This document shows, in pieces, positions 23,166-32,502 of a stretch of DNA of 64,000 nt. The stretch's first letter is position 1. Every line of letters starts with the position of its first letter. The notes below the pieces were generated by a model that was not told the DNA's origin, did not search any database, and was given only the letters and a program-made list of their open reading frames with translations. Source of the stretch: Pictodentalium vernedei (taxonomy: Eukaryota > Mollusca > Scaphopoda > Dentaliida > Dentaliidae); contig CM062296.1 in the NCBI GenBank assembly GCA_031216915.1, positions 146,865,340 to 146,929,339 on the forward strand, read 5' to 3'. Position numbers and translations under genes: made by a program.

Positions 23166-23403
23166 CTTTAAGACAAAGACAATAGATAACGTCAGAATGA
23201 CCGAAGAATGATGCGGACTTGTTGTGTAATCTTTATTATTTTAATTAATGGCGTTAGTAATTGTTTAGTATTTAATACATACAGTACAGTCGCCGTGGAC
23301 AGTTCGTAATCCACGCGTGGGCAGTAATGCGTTTACCAGGCAATAAAAATCATCATCAGTAACATTTGAATTCGTGAAGCACCGAATTGTACCTGGTGCC
23401 TCA

Positions 23404-24219
23404 TTAGTTAAATCTGGCGAAAGTGGGGGTCAGGGAAGAAGTTCGATGCTCTGCTCCTCAAGAAAGGTGCGACAGATACTCGCCACATGTCGTCGGGCAT
23501 TGTCTTGCTGGAATAACTGGAATCCGACGTTAGCGTTGAACAAGGGACAACAACAGAGTTAAGAACTTCGTCCCTATATCGCTGTCCATTCAGATTACCA
23601 TCGATGAATATCAACAGCGTTCGATGGTGCAAGAAAATGCCCGCCCAAACCATTACACTACCCGTACTTAAACGTTGGCCTTCCCATACGCAAGCATCAG
23701 AAAACCGTTCTCATCGGCGGCGATACACTCTTGCCCTGCCATCAGCGTGCCGTAGACAAAATCGTGATTCATCACTAAAAAGAACTGTCCAGCGAACACG
23801 CTGACGTACCCATTCCATTCTGACGGTACGATGATGTTGGGTAAGGTCAGTGGTATGGACTCCGACTTCGGATGCCGTGTTCAGCGAGTCTTTTGCGGAC
23901 TGTTTGTTCACTGATTCTATTGTTAGTTCTACCAGGAGTAATTGCTGCTGTCTTCGTCGCCGGAAGGAAGCGATCCCGCAAGTGAGACGCCCTGATGTGT
24001 CGGTCTTGTGAAGTGTGGGGGGGGGGGGGGGGAGGTCGTAACTCTTGGTCGACCTGAAAGCGGTCGGTCGGCAGTAGATCCGGTGGTTCTATACCTTCCA
24101 ATGAGACGATAAATAGTGGCCACGGTGACTCCGAACCCAGCAGCGAGCTCATCTGGAGATATCCCAGCCTCATGCATACCAATGGCACACAACCTCTGAT
24201 TTTCGGTTAACTTTGGCAT
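23404..24219 (-). pseudogene. Tc1/mariner transposase, degenerate
   Basis: Minus-strand frames follow a Tc1-like transposase in order. First comes an N-terminal HTH (LTENQRLCAIGMHEAGI, YRLIGRYRTTGSTADRPLSG). Next are LRDRFLPATKTAA and TVRKRLAEHGI. Then VLFSDESRFCLRHADGRARV carries the second catalytic Asp, and MVWAGI, LLIFIDGNLNGQRYRDEV follow. The C-terminal DDE Glu region is altered. A C/G homopolymer at 24017-24032 and several frame changes break the gene. Tc1 transposases are about 340 residues; this covers roughly 270. Confidence 0.85.
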
Positions 24220-24566
24220 TTTTTAAAATGTCTTAAGACAAAAACTAGCATGTTTTCTCAATGACCCAGGCTCTCTAGCACAACATAACACACAGAGAAT
24301 CGTTGGTCACCCATTCAATTTGACATTCTCGGGTTACGGTATACGGTTAGGTGGACAACAACAGCATATCATTAAACTCTGTCCATGACTTCTTGTCCAC
24401 AAACATGCAACATCAGAACTATTATATTTCATCCTTTATGCTATTTTTTCACATTTGTTTCTATTATACTTTCTTTTTTGACTCAGTATATAATTGAGGT
24501 GGGGGGGGGGGGGTGCTCCAGCCAGTAGGAGGCGCAAAAAAAGATGTTTCGGAGGTCGTTGTCTGT

Positions 24567-24597
<31 letters not shown>

Positions 24598-24965
24598 GGG
24601 GTTCCTCGAATTCTAACACTAGAACCCACCGGTCAGTATCTTCTCCTTCCACTCCCCTAGAGGGAAGTGGGGGAAGAGGGAGATGGCCACAGGGTCCCAT
24701 TTGGGATCAAAGATCCCTCACTCGAGAATCTTTTTACGGAATTCAATGCTCTGACAGTGAAACAGAAGCATTTCTAGCTTGTATAGCCCGATATTGGAGG
24801 ACATTTTAGGGCTTTATGTTATGTTATAGTTGCATTGGGCCAATGTGTTTTTTTCTTCGGGGGACGCTGGTATTTTTAAAACGATATCAACTTTCTGATA
24901 TCTGCTCCACCAAAATGTGGTCAAGTCAAGCAACGCACATAACTCCTCTACCACAGGCGGGGAAG
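24220..24965. other. Spacer with G and (GT) tracts
   Basis: Poly-G near 24500 and a (GT)n-poly-G tract at 24560-24600. The proline- or glycine-rich frames here are products of these tracts. Confidence 0.5.
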
Positions 24966-24968
24966 TAT

Positions 24969-25031
<63 letters not shown>

Positions 25032-25056
25032 TTTGTTTATTTATTTATTTATTTAT
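24966..25056. repeat. (TTTA)n microsatellite
   Basis: More than 20 TTTA units. It makes artefactual IYLF open frames. Confidence 0.97.
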
Positions 25057-25307
25057 ATCCACCAATGATTCCTTCATTGAACCCTTTGAATACTGTGTTC
25101 ATAAATGTGTTTTTTTTTTCTAGTTTCTTGAAACAAAACTTTCTGATTCCGATACGAATATTTGTAAATACTTTTAACGAAAACCTATTTCTGATTTCTT
25201 TAAAAATATTTTATGCCCGAAAATAAGCCTCCATAAATTCTCTTTCTATATAGTTTAATTTTGATGCTTTCACCATTTTCACACAGACTTTTCTTACACG
25301 CCTGTTC

Positions 25308-25313
25308 TATGTA
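25308..25313. repeat. Polinton target-site duplication, left
   Basis: TATGTA, identical to 43688-43693. Six bp is the Polinton TSD size. Confidence 0.92.
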
Positions 25314-26004
25314 AGTAGGTAAAAAAGGCCGAACTACGACCACTTGTACATGTACGTGTACAAACATACGCACACGATGCGTTCACCAACGTGGAATTCA
25401 GTGTTAAATCACACGCTTGTTCACAAAAACTGTACATGGTCTTGAATCCCCCCATGTACAGTTGTGACTCCTAGATCGCACTTTTAACGTTCAAATACTC
25501 GTGGTGAACGCGCGTTTTTAAAAAAAGGGTGAAATTGTACAGTTCACTTTTATCTTGTACGTAATTTTTCGTCGACGTTCCAATCGCAGATTAGACCATC
25601 GATCCATCGTCGGCGAACGCGATCAAAAGCAAAAGATTCTGGGTCATCATCAAAAAACAGTTTTGGAGACTCTAGACCAGCGGTTCAGAACCCGCAATTG
25701 CGTTGGTACAGATGGTCTAGAACCTGCAATTGTTTTGAGGCGGTGGTGAGGTTTTTGTGTTCAAAAAAGAGTCGATTGTGAATATATAGTCTGTATTATA
25801 GACATTGATGTTTTCTGTTGATGGGACGGATAAAAATTGAGTTTTGGGTTTTTTTTGAGAATTCCCCCACTATGAGAAATTCTCAAAAAAAACCACTCAG
25901 CTGATCGAGCGATCGGATCGCTCGATTCTCGTAATAAAACTCGATCTGAACGAAGAGTGTCGTTGTCGTCGGTGTGTGTTGGAAATTTGCAAACCCAGTC
26001 ACGT
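25314..26004 (+). repeat. Polinton left TIR
   Basis: Starts AGTAGGTAAAAAAGGCCG and ends ...ACCCAGTCACGT. Pairs with 43062-43687. It is about 65 bp longer because 25758-25850 differs from the right TIR and instead matches an internal sequence at 26054-26150. Confidence 0.93.
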
Positions 26005-26155
26005 CTTCCTGATGTAAACAACTAACACACGTTATCGTAATGAGTGAATGAGGTTTTTTTGTTCAAAAAGAGTCGATTGTGAATATATAGTCTGTATTAA
26101 AAACATTGATGTTTTCTGTTGATGGGACGGATAAAAATTGAGTTTTGGGGTTTTT
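25748..26155 (+). repeat. Direct repeat spanning the left TIR boundary
   Basis: The block GAGTCGATTGTGAATATATA ... GATGGGACGGATAAAAATTG is present at 25768-25840 (inside the TIR) and 26062-26145 (just inside the element). The right TIR lacks it. Confidence 0.85.
25904..25926. repeat. 23-bp palindrome in left TIR
   Basis: ATCGAGCGATC, one central base, then the exact reverse complement. The same palindrome is at 43140-43162. Confidence 0.93.
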
Positions 26156-26587
26156 TTTTTTCGAAGGGAGTTGATCTGTAATAGATAATTTGTGTTTTGC
26201 CTTGATTGAGAGGTTGACTGTTAAGCGTTCGTTGAATAAAGTCAAAAAACACTTATCGGAATGTTTAAAACGCATTTTCCGCTCAATTAGGTTTTGAGTG
26301 GTAAAATTTTTAATATATTCATGATAGCAATCGGAGAGAGATTTGTTAAAATCAGTTTTCCATTGTGTGTTGAAACTGTTTAACAGTCATCAAAAAAAGG
26401 ATTCTCTCTTAATTCGACACTCGATGAATTGATGTGTGAATGAATGAAGATCTCTTGACAAAATGTAAACACTACTGTCAAAAAATGCGTTAAATCAGAA
26501 ACTGGTTTGTCATGTACTGTTTAAACGTATTTTTTTTTTAACTTCAATTAACACAGTCAGTTTGAGATGTGAATATTTTCAGATTAT
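26156..26587. other. Polinton left subterminal non-coding region
   Basis: AT-rich with no credible open frame. Possible replication or regulatory region; nothing specific seen. Confidence 0.5.
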
Positions 26588-26612
26588 TATATATTATATT
26601 AAGACGGAAAGA
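26588..26612 (+). promoter_or_regulatory. Promoter-like motif before the DUF8207 gene
   Basis: TATATTATATTAAGACGGAA followed by AGAG, about 80-100 bp upstream of the ATG at 26689. Resembles the TATATATA-(A)n-GAG motif before other genes of this element. Confidence 0.5.
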
Positions 26613-26688
26613 GTTAAAACACAAAAAACATAAAAATATAATTATACATTTAATTTTGAAAAATAAATAAAAACAATTAAAACGAAAG

Positions 26689-27597
26689 ATGTTTTTCCAG
26701 ATGGATCCTAGACGCCGAGATCGAATTTTAGACAGGTATTTACGTGCTAAGAAGGTGATTCAGGCAGCTGATAGGAGCAGACGTCTCGGTGAGATGGAAC
26801 TCAGACGCGAAGCCACAAAAATATTTAAACCCGTGACGGAGGGTCAAGAGCGAAGCAGGAAGGAGATAGTCGAAGAATTGAGACCCATAAAGGATAATTC
26901 TTTGAGAATGGGTTCGTTGCCTCCTAGTTTTGGAAATCGGTATTCCGTTCAATCTACACCAGATTACGTTCCCACGGGAATTCAAACAGATATGAGCGAG
27001 TCTGATGATACGGCTTCGACTATCACCACTAGTAGCGTCGCATCGTCCGATGATGATGGCGGTAAGAGAGATCAGTCGTATGGAATTTATAAGGATTCTG
27101 AGGGTAGAACTTTTGTAGGTGATACGTTGGTGGAAATGTACGATGACGAATTGATCATGGGTTCGAATAAATATAAAGTAACCGATGGTCTGCGGAGATT
27201 GCTCCTTTACGACAAGCCCGGAGATTTCACGGAACAGGATTTCGACAATTACGGCGACATTCTAGTCCAGACCCACGCCATGAAGAGAAATAACGATGCC
27301 AGAGAGACGAGACCCAAAGCCAACAGAGGTTACAAGTGGACGAAAATAGTGAAGCCCATATGGGAGATGAACAAGAAGTTCCTCGAATCGGTGACCGGCA
27401 AAGGGGTGAAAACCGCTATTTTTCTTCCGAGCGATCCCGACGCTCTGTCTCAGAGATTGAGTTTGTTGATGGCGAGCAGACGGGCTGGTAACACGGGATT
27501 AGATGATCAGATAGTTACTATATCTGACGAATTGTTGAGACAGAAAGTTTTGAATAAAAACCAGTATAAAAGGCTGATGAACGAATTGAAGGATTGA
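26689..27597 (+). CDS. Polinton conserved protein with DUF8207-like domain
   Basis: A 302-residue intact frame. Residues 1-60 are strongly basic and helical (MDPRRRDRILDRYLRAKKVI). About 100-125 is an acidic Ser/Thr/Asp linker. From about 130 a conserved module runs YGIYKDSEGRTFVGDTLVEM, YKVTDGLRRLLLYDKPGDFT, DFDNYGDILVQTHA, then YKWTKIVKPIWE. I know this arrangement from many animal Polintons, where it is listed as DUF8207 with no proven role; a virion or DNA-binding job is a guess. First gene of the left plus-strand block. The ATG at 26689 has an A at -3; a second Met at 26701 (MDPRR) is a plausible alternative. Terminates at a genuine TGA. Confidence 0.85.
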   Translation: MFFQMDPRRRDRILDRYLRAKKVIQAADRSRRLGEMELRREATKIFKPVTEGQERSRKEIVEELRPIKDNSLRMGSLPPSFGNRYSVQSTPDYVPTGIQTDMSESDDTASTITTSSVASSDDDGGKRDQSYGIYKDSEGRTFVGDTLVEMYDDELIMGSNKYKVTDGLRRLLLYDKPGDFTEQDFDNYGDILVQTHAMKRNNDARETRPKANRGYKWTKIVKPIWEMNKKFLESVTGKGVKTAIFLPSDPDALSQRLSLLMASRRAGNTGLDDQIVTISDELLRQKVLNKNQYKRLMNELKD

Positions 27598-27600
27598 TGT

Positions 27601-27632
27601 GTATATAATAATAAGTAGAGAGAGAGAAACGA
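27601..27632 (+). promoter_or_regulatory. Promoter-like motif before the small core gene
   Basis: TATATAATAATAAGTAGAGA followed by GAG, about 127-158 bp before the ATG at 27759. Fits the element-wide TATA-GAG pattern. Confidence 0.45.
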
Positions 27633-27758
27633 ACAAACAAACAAACCAAAAAAAAAAATAAAACAGTAAATTCTTACACTAGAATAATAAAAGTATTTAA
27701 AAACGACAAAACGATTTACCAGTGAAAAAAAAAAAAATATATATCATAAAAATAAAAT

Positions 27759-28139
27759 ATGTTGGTGATAAAGAACAGGGGATACGTTAGGACTTACGTT
27801 CAAGGCGGTTCTGGCATCGTCGATTCTATAATGCGAGCGTTCACGAGCAATGCGGGTAGAAAACTCGCATCGACCGCGTTTGAGGTCGGTAAGAAGACGG
27901 CTTTGGATGCTGGTAAGAAAGCCGCTTCCGAAGCCAGTGGTAGGATAGCTTCTGTGGCTGGCAAGAGAGCAGCCGACGCGTTGATCGGCAAGTTGATTAG
28001 TCCTCCTGCGAAGCGATCTGCGTTAGAGCGAATGCTGAAAGATTGGAAAGAATTAAAGGATGACGTGGTGCCCATACAAGATTTAGTCAAAATGACGAGT
28101 GGATCCGGATTGAAGAGAACTCGCGACGGTGCGATATAA
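27759..28139 (+). CDS. Small basic core-like virion protein
   Basis: A 126-residue intact frame. The N-terminus has RTYVQGGSGIVDSIMRAFTS, in which VQGG-S resembles an adenain-type cleavage site. Residues about 30-85 are Ala/Lys/Gly-rich with amphipathic helical repeats (KKTALDAGKKAASEASGRIA). The C-terminus is basic and ends KRTRDGAI. Small proteins of this type, between the DUF8207 and ATPase genes, are common in Polintons/adintoviruses and have been compared with adenovirus core or pX-like peptides. That role is inferred from composition and position only. It is preceded by an A-rich leader and ends TAA. Confidence 0.75.
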   Translation: MLVIKNRGYVRTYVQGGSGIVDSIMRAFTSNAGRKLASTAFEVGKKTALDAGKKAASEASGRIASVAGKRAADALIGKLISPPAKRSALERMLKDWKELKDDVVPIQDLVKMTSGSGLKRTRDGAI

Positions 28140-28247
28140 ATAAATAATAATAATAATAACATTAAAAAACAGAGTTTGAAAAACATAAAAAATTTGTGTT
28201 TGAAAAGAATCTAAAATAACAGACAAAAAAAAAAAAATAAAACAAAA

Positions 28248-29084
28248 ATGAACATTAAAGATATGTCTTGGAACGACGCCGCGACCAAGAGGTCGAATAA
28301 CGAGTCATTTCCCAAGAGCATAAGAGGTTTGATAGTGGGAAAATAGAATTGTGGAAAGACCAATCTGTTGATGAATCTGTTGTCCCGACCCGACTGGTTG
28401 GATTACGACAGATTGTTCGTGTTTGGCAAGAGCTTGTTTCAACCCGAATACAGATTGCTTCGAGAGTGCATGGATCGCAGATTGCCCAAGGACGTCATAG
28501 CCAGAATCTTTGACAGTAGGGAGGAATTCGACAAGTGTGGAGCTCCGCTCTCGACCATTTTGGACGGCGCGGCGACGGAGCTGATGAAGAGAAATGCATC
28601 TTCGAACGTCGAGTGTCGATTTTATGAGAACGCTAGCGACGTTCCGGATCCTAGGGAACTGAAATCGGAAGATAAGAATCTCATGATTTTCGACGATCTG
28701 CTTTTGGAGAGACAGAACCGATGCGAATCGTATTACGTCAGGGGTCGACACAGCAACGTGGACTGTTTCTACCTGTCGCAGAATTATTTTCGATTGCCCA
28801 GACAGACGATAAGGGAGAACGCTAATTTTCTATGTCTCTTTCGCCAAGATCTCAAGAATCTCAATCACATCTACGGCGATCACGTCGCAAACGACATGAG
28901 CGCTGCGGAATTCAGGAGATTCTGCAAGAGGGTTTGGGATGGTGGACTTTACAATTTCGTCGTGGTCGATTTGACGAGCGAATTTAATCGCGGAAAATAT
29001 CGGTGCGGATTCGACAAGTTTTATGTTCCCGATGGTAATAATAATAAGATAGAGCGTGAAAATAAAAATTATAAAAATATATAA
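28248..29084 (+). pseudogene. FtsK/HerA-type genome-packaging ATPase, one nonsense codon
   Basis: The P-loop ATPase that would drive DNA into the capsid. The ATG at 28248 follows an A-rich leader. The frame runs 279 codons to a TAA at 29084, but codon 33 is TAG (28344-28346), inside the Walker A loop: residues before it read GLIVGK and after it NCGKTNLL. Downstream, Walker B is intact (NLMIFDDLL), followed by RGRHSNVDCFYLSQNYFRLP and IRENANFLCLFRQD, the conserved sensor region. A late restart (Met at 28368) would lack Walker A, so the protein should be inactive. The only visible lesion is this single codon. Confidence 0.9.
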
Positions 29085-29133
29085 ATCTTCAAATAATTAG
29101 TTTTGAATAAAAAAAAAATAAAATTAAAATATA

Positions 29134-29823
29134 ATGTTCGAACATGGAGAATTGTTAGAACGGATAGCCGAGAATACGGCTGCGAAACAATCCATTCAAA
29201 TCGTGGTGAGTGGCGATTCGACTCGATTCGCTACGAAATTCGAACCTTCCATCGAATTGAATAGAGAGAAAAGTTACGAGATGGCGTTGGTGAATCTGGA
29301 GACTTATTATTCCTTTCCCAACGTCACCGAAAAGAATAACTCGTTCAAGTATTCCGACGGAGTGGATTGGTTGGGGATTCGAATTCCCAAAGGGAGTTAC
29401 GACATAGACGATTTGAACCATTACATTCAGAGGCGAATGAAAACGGATGGAAAGGGAAGCAACAAGATCAGACTCGCTCCCAATCCTACTACCTTACAGA
29501 CGATGTTGGATTTGGAAGATAATTTTCGTGTGGATTACAACACGGACGATTCTATAGGCAAGATGTTGGGATTCGATCGAAAGATGTATCGAGGCCACGC
29601 GGCATCTGAAAATACGGTCGACATTCTCACTGTCAATAGCATTCTGGTGAACGTGGACGTGATTGCTGGAAGCTACGTGAATGGTAGCACTCAGCCGACG
29701 ATCTATTCCTTCTTTCCAAACGTGTCGCCGGGTTATAAGATCGTGGAGCGACCTCGAAATTTAGTTTATCTACCAGTGATTTTAGACACGTTGTATAGTC
29801 TCAAAACCATGGAGAGAGAGTGA
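29134..29823 (+). CDS. Penton / minor capsid protein (single jelly roll)
   Basis: A 229-residue intact frame. It carries the pattern of the Polinton minor capsid protein: YEMALVNLETYYSFPNVTE near residue 48, NNSFKYSDG, then IRIPKGSYDIDDLNHYIQRR, and a beta-rich C-terminal half ending RNLVYLPVILDTLYS. By homology it would form the five-fold vertices of the capsid, with the major capsid protein at 38922-40163 as its partner. Follows the ATPase gene on the same strand with a 49-bp A-rich spacer. Ends at a true TGA. No lesions seen. Confidence 0.88.
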   Translation: MFEHGELLERIAENTAAKQSIQIVVSGDSTRFATKFEPSIELNREKSYEMALVNLETYYSFPNVTEKNNSFKYSDGVDWLGIRIPKGSYDIDDLNHYIQRRMKTDGKGSNKIRLAPNPTTLQTMLDLEDNFRVDYNTDDSIGKMLGFDRKMYRGHAASENTVDILTVNSILVNVDVIAGSYVNGSTQPTIYSFFPNVSPGYKIVERPRNLVYLPVILDTLYSLKTMERE

Positions 29824-29869
29824 CGATACGATTTCACATAAGAGAAATATAAAAGCAAAAAAAAAAAAA

Positions 29870-29890
29870 ATTATATATATAGATAACAAA
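29870..29890 (+). promoter_or_regulatory. Promoter-like motif before the pVI-like gene
   Basis: TTATATATATAGATAAC, about 105-120 bp before the ATG at 29993. Confidence 0.45.
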
Positions 29891-29992
29891 AATAAAATAA
29901 ACGGTAATATTAATTTTTACAAAATTATTTTAATATAATTATTAAACAAGAAACAATTGAAGTAAATATATTTAAAAAAAACAAACAGAATT

Positions 29993-30604
29993 ATGACAGA
30001 ATACGTGGTTAAAAACGTGAACATATCAGCAGGACAGAGGAAGAAACTTAAGAGAGCGTTAACAACTCGAGGCGAGGCGGTGAGATTCAAATTCACTCAC
30101 GAAGATCTGACGAGAGGCGGAGAGGATTCGATCGCCTGGACCAGAAGTCAAATCAAAAGGATGGAGAAAGTGATTCGCGATGGAAGAGGGTTGGCGGTGA
30201 GATTGAGTCCCGCTCAATTGAGATACAATTTGAGAATGAAAGGCAGTTTCCTACCGCTATTGGCAGGAATCGCCGCAAAAGCATTACCCTTCGCCGCAAA
30301 GGCGCTACCCTTTCTCGGAAAGACTCTCGGCGTGGGAGCTCACACGGGACTCGCTAGTTCGGGAGTTGAGAAATTAATGGGTGGCAGCGGACTGTTTTTG
30401 AAGAAGGGAGGAGCCGTATGTCACGTTCACGTAGACGACAGCGGTAAAGGATTGTATCTAGAACCCGTTAGAGGTGGCAACTCTCTGAGAGGAAACGGTC
30501 TCTATGTGAAGAGTGGACGGAACGTCAAACGATTCAGCAAGGGTTTGTTGCTTGGTGAGAATTCACCATTTAAGAACATACCGATTTTGAATATGTTATT
30601 ATAA
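29993..30604 (+). CDS. Membrane-active pVI-like minor virion protein
   Basis: A 203-residue intact frame with the layout of a conserved Polinton protein. The N-terminal half is basic, with VRLSPAQLRYNLRMKGSFLP. A hydrophobic Ala/Leu/Gly segment spans about 86-126 (LPLLAGIAAKALPFAAKALP). A glycine-rich tail follows with repeated GSGLFLKKGG, GKGLYLEP, GNGLYVKSG and GLLLGENSPFKNIP. The hydrophobic segment suggests membrane insertion or lysis during entry, as for adenovirus pVI; this is inference. LMGG-S (128-132) and LRGN-G (165-169) fit the adenain cleavage consensus (I/L/M)xGG-x and (I/L/M)xGx-G, consistent with processing by the protease encoded at 36423. Last clear gene of the left block. 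Confidence 0.82.
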   Translation: MTEYVVKNVNISAGQRKKLKRALTTRGEAVRFKFTHEDLTRGGEDSIAWTRSQIKRMEKVIRDGRGLAVRLSPAQLRYNLRMKGSFLPLLAGIAAKALPFAAKALPFLGKTLGVGAHTGLASSGVEKLMGGSGLFLKKGGAVCHVHVDDSGKGLYLEPVRGGNSLRGNGLYVKSGRNVKRFSKGLLLGENSPFKNIPILNMLL

Positions 30605-30661
30605 ATATAAAATTATATAAAATATATAAAATCATAGAAAGTATAAAATAATATATTTAAA

Positions 30662-30784
30662 ATGGGTGAAAAGGTGGAGAAACAAATTTATCACCTGGAT
30701 GAAAAGGTGGAGAAACAATTTGACGATAATGACGAAATTCGCGAGCCAGAGAGCGAAGAAATAAAAAAAATGGTTAGATACTAA
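30662..30784 (+). CDS. 40-residue acidic/basic micro-ORF
   Basis: ATG-initiated frame too short for routine calling. It holds a repeated EKVEKQ motif and an acidic middle (FDDNDEIREPESEE). It lies 57 bp after the pVI-like gene. No family recognised; it may be the surviving start of a decayed gene that continues to about 31100. Confidence 0.3.
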   Translation: MGEKVEKQIYHLDEKVEKQFDDNDEIREPESEEIKKMVRY

Positions 30785-30830
30785 TGATGGATATCTAAGG
30801 AAAGAGATAGATAAAGCGCGGGATATACGG

Positions 30831-31100
30831 TTGAGAATGAGACGATGCTTTCCACGGTCACCACTACCTTCTGAAGTGAATGGTAATGATGCGAGTGTTA
30901 CCAAGAGATGCACAACATTCGTTCATAATTATGATTCGGATAAACAAAAATGTTACCATAAACGTATCATATCACAAAGAAAAAGAAAAAAAAAAAGAAA
31001 AAGAAGAATCGATGCTGAAACTTGAGAGAAAAGGAAACGTTATTATAATATATCATGATGATAGTGAAGAAGAAGGAAAACAAAAAAAAAAAAAAAAAAA
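30831..31100 (+). pseudogene. Possible decayed charged protein
   Basis: Overlapping plus frames are Lys/Glu-rich (KEKEKKKEKEESMLKLERKG) after a peptide NVTINVSYH. Frame usage is inconsistent and the poly-A runs suggest slippage. No family recognised. Confidence 0.25.
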
Positions 31101-31139
31101 GGAAATGAGATCTAAAGATGATCTCATTACTTTTTTTTT
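31101..31139. terminator. Hairpin between convergent genes (bidirectional terminator-like)
   Basis: AATGAGATC, a 7-nt loop, then GATCTCATT, flanked by an A-run on the left and T9 on the right. It lies between the left plus block and the minus-strand gene at 31176. A similar structure sits at 38431-38489. Confidence 0.6.
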
Positions 31140-31175
31140 CATTTTTTCTTCGCTAAAAATCAATCACTCTATTGT

Positions 31176-31625
31176 TTATATTTCCAAGTCCGTTATTAGT
31201 ATGTTGACGCTCGTGTCTTCTCCTTTTTCGAAAACGTGTTGAATGTTTATCTTTACTCTTTTGAGTTTTTTTACATCGGTCAACTCGTTCTCACCACCCA
31301 ATTTCTTCACGAGTTCGAATGAGATGTTTGGAAATATGTAATTTCCATAGGGCAACAACAAATCGTCCTTGTCAAATTCTCTATCTTCGGTGATGACGAT
31401 GTTCTGCAGATCGCTTTGGTACTCGTAAATCAAATCGAGCGCGGCTTCGTTCAATTTCAGAGGCATCTTATATTTCTCATATTTGTGCTCTAAGCCCTTC
31501 ATCTCGACATCGTTCAATTCGATGGGATCGTGTCGTTGTAATCTATAGATTTTATGACTGAATTTCTTATACGTTTCGACTCGTTTCAATTTCAATTCGC
31601 ATCTTTTAGGTGTTGTTGTCTTCAT
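31176..31625 (-). CDS. Polinton protein of unknown function, paralogue 1 (intact)
   Basis: A 149-residue frame with no recognised domain. Features: basic start KTTTPKRCELKLKR, then IYRLQRHDPIELNDVEM, EAALDLIYEYQSDLQNIVIT, EDREFDKDDLLLPYGNYIFP, and a C-terminal beta-like VNILITDLEI. It has a close tandem relative at 31875-32323, so it arose by local duplication. A TATA-GAG motif lies about 106 bp upstream at 31731-31750. Convergent with the left plus block, separated by a hairpin. No role can be assigned. Confidence 0.7.
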   Translation of the reverse strand: MKTTTPKRCELKLKRVETYKKFSHKIYRLQRHDPIELNDVEMKGLEHKYEKYKMPLKLNEAALDLIYEYQSDLQNIVITEDREFDKDDLLLPYGNYIFPNISFELVKKLGGENELTDVKKLKRVKINIQHVFEKGEDTSVNILITDLEI

Positions 31626-31730
31626 GATTGATTATTTGTTTTTTGTTTTTACGAATTCTTGCAATAATGTATATTTTAAATTTTGTATTTAAATAATAAT
31701 TTGTTAAAAAAAAGTTTGTTATTTTTTTTT

Positions 31731-31750
31731 GCTCTTTATATATATATAAA
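31731..31750 (-). promoter_or_regulatory. Promoter-like motif for paralogue 1
   Basis: On the minus strand TATATATATAAAGAGC, about 106-125 bp before the ATG at 31625. Confidence 0.55.
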
Positions 31751-31874
31751 AAAGTTGTTTTTTTAATTTTTAATTTTCTTTAATGTAAAAATTTTTTTTA
31801 GTAAAAGTTTTTTTTCTTTTTATATATATATATATATATGAAGTTAAATTTTTTAATTTCAATCTCTCTATTGT

Positions 31875-32323
31875 TTATATTTCCAAGTCCGTTATTAGCA
31901 AGTTGACATTCGTCATTTTTCCACATACGAAAATGGTGTGAATGTTCATCTTTACTCAAAAAGTTTTTTTTCATAGGCGAATGCGCTCTCACCACCCGAT
32001 TTCTTCACGTGTTCGGGTGAGATTATTGGATATATGTAACCTCCATAGGACAACAATAAATCACCCCTGTCGAATTCTCTGTCTTCGGCGACGATGATAT
32101 TAATCAACAGTTCACTTTGGTACTCGTAAAACAAATCGAGTGCGGCTTCATCCACTTTCAAACACATTCGATATTTGTGGTAGTAGCGCTCTAAGTCCAC
32201 CATCTCGACCTCATTCAATTCGATGGGATCGTGTGGTTGTAATGTATAGATATTAAAACTGGATTTCTCATACCTTTCGTCTCGTTTCAATTTCAATTCG
32301 CATCTTTTAAGTGTTGTTGTCAT
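31875..32323 (-). pseudogene. Paralogue 2 of the 31176 gene, frameshifted
   Basis: Same order of motifs as paralogue 1 (LKRCELKLKR, IYTLQPHDPIELNEVEM, EAALDLFYEYQSELL, EDREFDRGDLLLSYGGYIYP). The open frame ends at 31952 after KKLFE. The expected tail resumes in another frame (KMNIHTIF ... NLLITDLEI, stop at 31875). The shift maps to an A5/T8 region at 31958-31971. Duplicate unit spacing is about 0.7 kb. Confidence 0.8.
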
Positions 32324-32425
32324 GATCGATTATTTGTTTTTTTTATGAATTCTTACAAATAATGTTTATTTTAAATTTTGTATTAAAAAAATTGAATTTT
32401 AAAATTTAACTTTTTTTTTTTCTAT

Positions 32426-32438
32426 TATATATAAAGAG
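32426..32438 (+). promoter_or_regulatory. Promoter-like motif before the polymerase region
   Basis: TATATATAAAGAG, 65-77 bp before the ATG at 32503. The best match to the element-wide consensus. Confidence 0.6.
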
Positions 32439-32502
32439 TAAAAAAGCAAAACTTTTTTAACAAATAATTTAATACAAAATTCCAAAAAAAATATTCTTAC
32501 AA

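Noticed and set aside
24816-25226. Open frame rich in IYLF
   Set aside because: Produced by the (TTTA)n microsatellite.
25761-26275. Two similar minus-strand peptides near the left TIR
   Set aside because: They come from the direct repeat at the TIR boundary; no ATG context or motif, and the right TIR does not keep them.
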